From Amoeboaphelidium occidentale (lineage: Eukaryota; Aphelidiomycota; Aphelidea), in assembly GCA_023515795.1 (NCBI GenBank), contig JALGPX010000055.1:1-64000 (forward strand): a DNA stretch of 64,000 nt. The letters are read 5' to 3'. A model generated the notes under the pieces. That model did not search any database and had not been told where the DNA came from. It saw only the letters and a list, made by a program, of their open reading frames with translations. Shown here piece by piece: positions 57,521 to 64,000 of this stretch. Within the stretch, counting starts at the first letter, position 1; every line of letters begins with the position of its first letter. The translations under genes were made by a program, and so were the position numbers.

Positions 57521-58921
57521 CTATATTCTACTAATATCTCGTCCGAATATCCACGAAAGGAACCAGAACATTGGAATCAATATCTTGTTCTTTGTGGAGA
57601 CGGTCATGGTGAAATAAGCAGACCGCCAGAAAAGCCAGGCTGCGGTACCACTCCCTGTTGCTTGTGCACTCTTTAAGTCTACCACAGCAGACCAATTACC
57701 TACGTAAGCCATCGAGCCTCTATCAAAGAAATTGAAAGGTTTCACAATATCTGTTAGATTCTTCTCTGGCTGTTTTGCATGTTTCTGAAAGAGAGTTGCC
57801 AGATACTGTCCTTGCTGAGCTGCGACTTGTGCAGTAGCTGGTAGAGGTTGTGATTTCATGTAAGAACAGTCTCCCAGTGCAAAAACTCCATCAAGTGCTT
57901 TACCATCTTTGTTTTGAACTCTAAAGAACTGATCCACTATGAGTTGATGTGAAGCTGTCTTATTGATACCATTAAACGAGTCTGACTTAATGAGAGGATT
58001 AGGAGAAAGCCCAGTTGACCAAACAAGCAGCCCAAATGGCACTTTAGTTCCATCATGAAGGATTAAATGATCTTCAGCGACTTCAACGACTTTTGTGTTC
58101 AACTTCAACTTAATGCCTTTCCTTTGAAATACATTCATGGCGTATTCACTTAGACTCTCATCAAAAGAAGAAAGAATCTTTGATGATACATCGTAAACAG
58201 TCATTGTTACCATATTAGCCAAATCTGGGTACAATCGCAACATATCTTCCGTCACAAAGTCGTGTAACTCAGCAGAGAATTCTAGACAATTAATTCGATC
58301 GCTATGAAACATCACCGATTCCTGTAGGGCCTCCGCCAACCACGACAAAGCTCAACAGTTCCCATTTCTCCGCTTCAGATACGTTTGGCTGGGAAGCCTT
58401 TTCGAAACATTCAATGACCTTTCCACGGATTTTCTTGGCATCGCTAATATCTTTCAAAAAGAACGCATTCTCTTGTACACCAGGAATATTGAACGTGTTA
58501 GTAACAGCGCCACATGCGATTACCAACTTATCGTAACTTAAACTGAATTCTCCATCAGGATCTCCTTGCTTAGCAAGAACAGAGTTACACTTCAAAGTCT
58601 TGCTGTTAAAGTCAATAGCATCACATCGAGCCTCATAAACTTCCACATCCTTCGCATGATATCTGATAGGCTCCGTAATACAGCGGAATTCCAGAGTGCC
58701 AACAGCCGTAGAAGCGAGCAAAGGTGTAAAGACATAATAATTCCTTGGTGAAACAACTACAACATCGTAGAATTTACGATTTAACTTTTGCAAGAAACGA
58801 AAGCCTTTGAGAAGTTAGTTTGTACTGCTGATAAGTTGCCTCCCCATCCTGAGCCTAAAATGACCAGCCTGCCCTGCGATTTTGTTACTGTTTGGATCTG
58901 CCTGCTTATCAACTTGATCAT
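57521..58921 (-). CDS. NDI1: Type II (alternative) NADH dehydrogenase, three exons including a GC-AG intron
   Basis: Exons 58840-58921, 58316-58804 and 57521-58281 give 443 residues. The start MIKLISRQIQTVTKSQGRL is presequence-like. The FAD motif GSGWGG spans intron 1, and the NADH motif GGGPTGIEFSAELHDFV spans intron 2. The C terminus (FGRDISRI) ends with membrane-binding sequence. Intron 1 (35 nt, gcaact to aaag, with an ACTAAC branch-point match) has GC at its 5' end because only that join restores the frame. Intron 2 (34 nt) is GT-AG and is the shortest found. No EF-hand is present. The rotenone-insensitive enzyme feeds NADH electrons to ubiquinone without proton pumping; inner or outer face cannot be decided. 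Confidence 0.95.
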
Positions 58922-58989
58922 TGAACAGTCTGAAAAATTATGCAGGCAAACGCTCATATATTCAATAAAAGCAAACGTAAAAATAGCAA

Positions 58990-61900
58990 TTAATTAGTTT
59001 CTCCAAGTCTGGTTTGTCCAGCTTCTCTTGCAGCTCTCGGATCTTCAAGCCGTTTGATTTTGACGTCTTTACCAAAATCTTTCAAATTGTTCATAGCTTG
59101 AGGAGTGATCAAAATATGCTGAGTTTCAGGTGCACCACGAGCAGTATCAATAATCAAACTCACAGCAATCTTACGATTAACGCTATCCATAAATACATCA
59201 AACTCATCAAGGCCTCTAATTTTACAGGACATTGCTTCCCATAAAGACAACAGCAAACAGATGGTAGAGAACGATTTCTCTCCACCAGATAAATTACGAG
59301 CATCTTTCGCACCTTGAACAACTTCATGCGTATTTTCTTTTTCTTTCTTGCTCTTCTTTCCAAAGTAACTATCCAATCTTCTCTGAGGATTCTTGACTTC
59401 CTCGACTTTAACAGTTCTCACTTTCACTTCAAGCTTCTTATTCTCATGATCAAATATCAAATTACCATCATAATTTCTCTTTTGCAACAAATTGCGGAAA
59501 TGTTGAGCAGCTCTAACTGAAATCAATTTCCTGAATTTGTCCCATTTTTTCCTTCTCTCCACCAAGCCTTGCTCTGCAATTTGAACATAATCAACGCCAG
59601 CATTGAATTCAGTAACTGCCTTTTCGTATCTTTCATTCTTTTCATTAAAATCAAGACTTGCCTCTTCAAATGACCCAATATTTTCTTCACTTTGCGCGAG
59701 ACGTGCTTGCATGCGGTGAAGCTTAGTGGCAATTTTGGTTGTTGCATCAGCACCTCTAAACTCCAATTGGTCTTTTTCTACTACCTCTCCATCACAGAAG
59801 TCGAAAGCTTTATCGTACAAGTCCTTACAAGTTTTTGAAAATTCCTCGTATTTCATACTTGCAACTTCACAGTCATTGCGATACTCAGCCATTTTTGAAT
59901 TGTAATATTGCAACTCATCCTTACACCTGTTGCGGGCAATTTTCAGGGAATCATACTGTGTATTCACATCTTTAAACTTGTTCTTTTCTTCTTCAAGTTC
60001 TTCACTACATTTGTTCATCTCGCCAGACAACTCGTTGTATCTAGCAATAGCTTCTTGTATCTTCGGGGCCAACTCACGCAAAGAATGTTCAATGAGCTTC
60101 ATTTTCTCTTCACACTGTTGCGTTCTTGCATGAAACTCCATAACAATGTGTCCTTCTTGTGATTCTTGGATCACTTGTTCAATTACAGAAATCTCGTTCT
60201 CATATTCATCAATCTTTTCTTCAAGATTTCTAATTTGGTGGAGAGCATTTTGAGATATAGCTTCCAGATTTGTTATTGTTTGTTTTACATTCTCATACTC
60301 TTGCTTTGCTTGACTGTATATCTCTTGAAATTTTCGAAGTTCAGTTTCATATTGGAGCTTGTCATCAAAAAGAGTCTGCTCGTAATCAACCTTGTTCTTG
60401 ATACATTTGCCGAAGCTGAATTGCGCACCTGTACGTTTCATAGCAAAATTAGCACCTCCTCTTCCACCTGCATTTCCAATCTTGTTTGCGTTCATGTCAT
60501 AGCAGGCCATAACATTACGTGGTTTCGTTGACATGACACGTTCACCAATAATTCTTTCGCTAACAACGATAACAGACTCAACTCTGAAAAGATTGACAAA
60601 CAATTGCTTGACTAAATCATCCTCAAACTGAAACAAGTCAATCATTGGTGTGTAATCATTAGATTTCGGTGGCAGTCCTCGAGAATAATCAAAATTAGGA
60701 TCCTTTTGCGTGCAGTATATATCGTAAAAGCGAGGATTTGCTCCTGGCGGCGCATCAAAATGATAGCCAGATTGAATACACAGTTTTCTCAAAGTTTCAA
60801 CATCCCGCTGGTCTGACACCACAAAGCTCAAAGCTGCAGTAGGATTTATATGAGCATCAATCGCATCAATGTACTTGTTGTTCTTCAATGAAAGATATTG
60901 CCCTAAAGGACCTACAGGTTTCATACCTTTGAAAGCTCCACGAAGACTTTCTCTATCTATCATGTCAACCAATTTTGACGCATGGCGGTGAAGTGCGACA
61001 AGCCTGTTGAATGTAGAAGATTGCAATTGCTGAATTCTCCGGTTTGCTTCTCTCAAATTATAATCAATACCGCTCAACTCGTGTTCACAGCGTCCGCAAC
61101 TCGACTCTAACGCTCCCAATTTTATCTGTAATTCTCCATTTCTCAGCTGATGATTAGCTTCTTCTAGCTCATGCTTAATCTTTTTTATATCCGAGTGGGC
61201 ATCTTTGATTTTGCTATCTAATGCTACTTTCCTCTTTTCATTTTCTCCAACATCATGTTGAGCAAGATACTTATTCAAGTCACTTTCAATTTTCCTCGAT
61301 TCAGCCATACAATCGTTTCTTTCCTTTTTCTTCTCGTCTATCTCTCCTTGAATGGCATCTTTTTCAATAACAACTTCCATCCTTTTCTTTTCAAGATTTT
61401 GCTTCTTATGATTTATGGGCAAATAGACCTTTTCTTCTTGATCTTCCAGGATCTTTTCCTTCTCTGCAATTTCGCGTTCGATATTGTTAAATTCATTTTC
61501 TTTCTCTTTAATTTTTGCTGTTGCCTTGGAGATTTTTTCCAGTAACAAATCTCTAGTTTCTTTGGCATCATCCAACTCCCTTTCCTTATCATAATACTGA
61601 GACCAAGCAATTTGTTTCTTGAGTGCGCCAATTTGCTGCTCGACATCCATAACATTCTCAAATCGTTTCAACTTCTTCTTTGCTAAATCTCTCACTTCTT
61701 TCATTGAAGGAATTTCTTCCTCTTGTTCTTTAAGTGCTTTCTTCATTACTTTCAAAGAGGCATGTGTACTGTTATAATCATCCTGCAATTGTTCTAATTG
61801 AGTTCCCTTCATAAATAGCTTGTAGCGCTCTTCAGGTGACGATGACGCTAGAAACTCTTTAGCAGCATCTTGAGACAAAATCAACACAGGATTATCGGGC

Positions 61901-62583
61901 TGAATGGCCATATGATCACAGAGTTGGGCCAACTCTTCCTTCTTCTTGGAAACAATATGACCATGCTCGTTTTTGATCATGTAAGAACCACCACCTTCTT
62001 TCGATATCTTTCGGATGACCCAAATGTAATCACCATACTCGGAATGCTTAAAAGAATCAACACCTCTGTTTCTGATCTTCAAACGTATCTCTGCTTGATG
62101 CGCACCATTCTTTACCAGACATTTCAACGAGTTGCCACGCTGAGTCGATGTCGCTTTACCGCCCAAGCCGATGGTAATCGCAGTCAGAATCGCGCTCTTT
62201 CCGGAACCATTCTGCCCAATGATAAAATTAATCTTTGGACCAAAATCCATCTCGAACTTTGCATGGCACATAAAGTTCACCAACTCAATGCGTTCAATGA
62301 TTCCGTACTCAGCCTCCTAAGAGTATAAAGTAAGCCATACAACACTGAACCAAATATACCTCATCCATAGCAGTGTCAGAATCATTATCCTGAATATCAC
62401 TATGATTATTGTGCTGAAACATTAGTTGGAACCTAAACAGACATCTAAACAAACCTTGATCCTTGTTATCTTATGGTCTCGCTCGCTATCATGGCTCGAG
62501 TCCTCCTGAACAAATTCAAGCTTTCTCTTTCCGAGCATTTTATCAGGCTCAGCTTCAGGAGAAGAAGACGAATTGGAAGACAT
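58990..62583 (-). CDS. SMC6: SMC6, structural maintenance of chromosomes protein 6, three exons
   Basis: Exons 62455-62583, 62360-62413 and 58990-62316 (introns 41 and 43 nt) give 1169 residues. Exon 2 is only 54 nt. The joined start reads EAEYGIIERIELVNFMCHAK, then Walker A GQNGSGKSAI (residue 95 on). Two long coiled coils flank the hinge (around residues 450-680), and the C-terminal ABC signature NLSGGEKSFSTICLLLSLWE with Walker B FDVFMD closes the head. The first 60 residues are acidic and Ser-rich. SMC6 pairs with SMC5 and Nse subunits for DNA repair and replication-fork stability. An in-frame Met at 62748 upstream was not chosen, because the extension is hydrophobic and homopolymer-rich. 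Confidence 0.96.
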
Positions 62584-62768
62584 TACAGCTGATGACCCTT
62601 TTGTAATTGTTTTTCTGGTCTTTTCAAAGTTGAAACATGTTTGAATGTGTTTGGGGACGAATGAAAACAATGCTAGCGGAAGCCCTGAATGCACAAGCCC
62701 AATTATCGCCCCCCCCTTTAAAATGCGCGCACACACAATTATCATCATCCTGATAAGAAGATTTCACT

Positions 62769-63349
62769 TTATTTCTTTCCGCCCTTCTTTGCTACTTTAG
62801 ATGCGGTCTTTTGAGTAGATGAGGTCTTCTGTGCTGGCTTTGATGCTTCCTTCTTCTTCTTAAGCTCCTTAGCCTTCTGAATAGCAGCATCACGAACAGC
62901 CTTCTTTTCTTCAGGCTTCATGCTTCTCTGTTCTTTGATCTTTTCCAAAGTTGCGCCGACAATTCCACGCTGATGTTTGACATTACGACGAGTGCGCTTC
63001 TTTGCGACTGAAAAATTAGACGATTTTTAAATGGCCAAATAGGAACGAACCTTCTTCGGTGATGCCCTTCTTGTGCTGCTTACGGAACACAACAGTCCAG
63101 TGGATTTTACGTGGATTCTTTCTTTGCAACAATAGACTCTCAGCCTTTCCATTGATCAGACGGAATACCTACGAACAGATTATAAATTAATTCGTTCTCG
63201 TTTTGGGGCAATCAAATTCATACCCTGCTGTCTTGTCTAACAAACACTTTTCCACGTCCTGGATAAATCTTTTGTCCGGAAAAAGAACAGATCTCTAATC
63301 TAATAATGTTAATTGGGTTTCTTCTTCAAATGTATGCGTCTTACTTCAT
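62769..63349 (-). CDS. RPL24: 60S ribosomal protein L24 (eL24), four exons
   Basis: Exons 63345-63349, 63224-63299, 63051-63168 and 62769-63007 give 145 residues. The first exon is only five coding bases (ATGAA). The introns are 45, 55 and 43 nt, all GT-AG. The spliced product starts [20 protein letters not shown] and continues [20 protein letters not shown], with [20 protein letters not shown] after that, the eL24 pattern. The C-terminal third is Lys-rich, as usual. eL24 helps join the 60S and 40S subunits. Because the exons are short and no single one is long, the gene is easy to miss. Confidence 0.95.
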
Positions 63350-63768
63350 CGCGGTAACTGAGAAGAAAATTTTTGATTTGCTTGGGTCGATCATTCGGTT
63401 CGGTTGATTCAGGGCGCGCGAGATGTTTCGAGTAAAGCTTCCTGAGTCTGTGTCGCTTGAGTATTTAATGTGGATGTCCTTGTGCTGTAGACAGGGTTGA
63501 AGCTCTTAAGTGGTGTTATGCCCAATGCGCAGGCGATTGTGTGATTTAAGGTTTCGCGAACAAAGTACATATTCGGCCCTGTGTGGGATCCGATGCCACA
63601 CATTCTTGCAAACTATTACGCTCCACAACCCTTTAAAAAACTTATTTAACAGTATCAAATGGATGATCGCATAAACGAATCTAACGAAATGGTCGACGCC
63701 TTGCGATTCGCCGCCGCCAGTTTTTTGTCAGGTTTTCCGATCGGTGTACAAAGAATCGCAATTACATC
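63350..63768. promoter_or_regulatory. Divergent promoter of RPL24 and the NPC1-like gene
   Basis: 419 bp with no gene I can support. A 64-codon ATG frame on the minus strand (63409-63603) has no recognisable domain and lies 60 bp from the RPL24 start, so it may be a leader ORF or chance. No CCAATCA box is seen here. The area around 63690-63720 is GC-rich. Confidence 0.4.
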
Positions 63769-64000
63769 ATGTGGATACGCTTAACTGTTCTGGTATCTCT
63801 GCTTCTGCATTTTGTATCAGGCAAGGATGGTTCTATACATGAGCCTGGTTACTGTGTGTTCCGTGATCAGGGGAAAATGAAGAGAAGTACAAAGCCGATA
63901 GCTAGCAACACATTGGCTCCCGAGCTGGAGGTTGGTTCATCGCTTTATCAGAAAATTCAGAACTTGTGTGGTCCATCAGCTGCTGATATACTAAAGCCAA
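63769..64000 (+). CDS. NCR1: 5' end of a Niemann-Pick C1/Ncr1-like sterol transporter (runs off the window)
   Basis: 77 residues are visible before the window ends. A signal peptide (MWIRLTVLVSLLLHFVSG) precedes HEPGYCVFRDQ, then a block with IASNTLAPELEVGSSLYQKI and QNLCGPSAAD. This order matches the N-terminal luminal sterol-binding domain of NPC1-family proteins (signal, GxCxxR..., then LxxLCGP). One cysteine usually found after the FRDQ-like segment is not present, so the match is partial. NPC1/Ncr1 moves sterols across the lysosomal or vacuolar membrane. The rest, including the patched-like membrane domain, must lie beyond 64000. Confidence 0.55.
   Translation, partial: MWIRLTVLVSLLLHFVSGKDGSIHEPGYCVFRDQGKMKRSTKPIASNTLAPELEVGSSLYQKIQNLCGPSAADILKP

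Noticed and set aside
62584-62748. Longer N terminus for SMC6 starting at an in-frame Met
   Set aside because: The extension is hydrophobic and includes a homopolymer run typical of promoter DNA; the acidic start at 62583 fits SMC6 better.
63409-63603. Minus-strand 64-codon frame upstream of RPL24
   Set aside because: No recognisable domain and it sits in the leader/promoter of a ribosomal protein gene; could be an upstream ORF but cannot be supported.

Overview
The window reads as a gene-dense, fairly AT-rich nuclear segment of a fungus. Fungus-restricted families support this: an OPI1-like regulator, an SKN7-type HSF plus receiver protein, an NDT80/PhoG-type factor, an SPX-domain phosphate carrier, a VHC1-like SLC12 carrier and an FMP30-like phospholipase D. 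A TRIC-type cation channel together with a slicer-competent Argonaute makes a non-Dikarya (early-diverging, zygosporic) lineage plausible, but I cannot name a genus. I placed 20 spliceosomal introns by protein homology and reading frame. Their lengths run from 34 to 55 nt (median about 41), with one 260-nt outlier, and three use GC-AG borders. Spacing is tight: neighbouring ORFs are often 6 to 60 bp apart. Unmerged contig ends at 346, 25916, 26083-26090 and 55356-55376 carry duplicated flanks differing by single bases, which points to a heterozygous or multinucleate source.

Layout. 0-5 kb: duplicated contig end, a CUZ1-like AN1 protein, Pol III subunit RPC11, an NDT80-like factor, and two spliced genes, RPS29 and LSM7. 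5-12.5 kb: SPX phosphate transporter, MGM1 dynamin, OPI1-like regulator and a spliced TRIC channel. 12.5-20 kb: FMP30-like enzyme, a vWA-like single-pass surface protein, two orphan genes and an ABCG half transporter. 20-27 kb: SKN7-like regulator, PXMP4, succinyl-CoA ligase alpha, signal peptide peptidase, a methyltransferase, NAA50 (broken by contig ends) and PITHD1. 27-38 kb: F-box protein, MscS channel, penta-EF-hand protein, orphan secreted protein and RNF10/MAG2. 38-46.5 kb: Hsp20, NAD kinase, a 1.1-kb gene-poor gap, an SDR, a secreted orphan, a SulP transporter and SNF4. 46.6-54.4 kb: eIF3i, SLC12 carrier and Argonaute. 54.4-56 kb: a disturbed area with an LRR-like fragment on a contig gap. 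56-64 kb: cystinosin, mitochondrial uL30, type II NADH dehydrogenase, SMC6, ribosomal eL24 and the 5' end of an NPC1-like gene.

Functionally this is mostly housekeeping: translation and RNA metabolism, mitochondria, organelle membranes, ion and phosphate homeostasis, and genome maintenance or RNA silencing. No tRNA, rRNA, CRISPR array or intact mobile element was seen. I did not find a clearly new multi-gene system. The strongest unusual signals are the GC-AG intron excess, the very tight convergent and divergent spacing beside an intact Argonaute, the triple helically phased CCAAT boxes in front of the phosphate transporter, and a group of orphan surface or secreted proteins at 13.8-17.7 kb.
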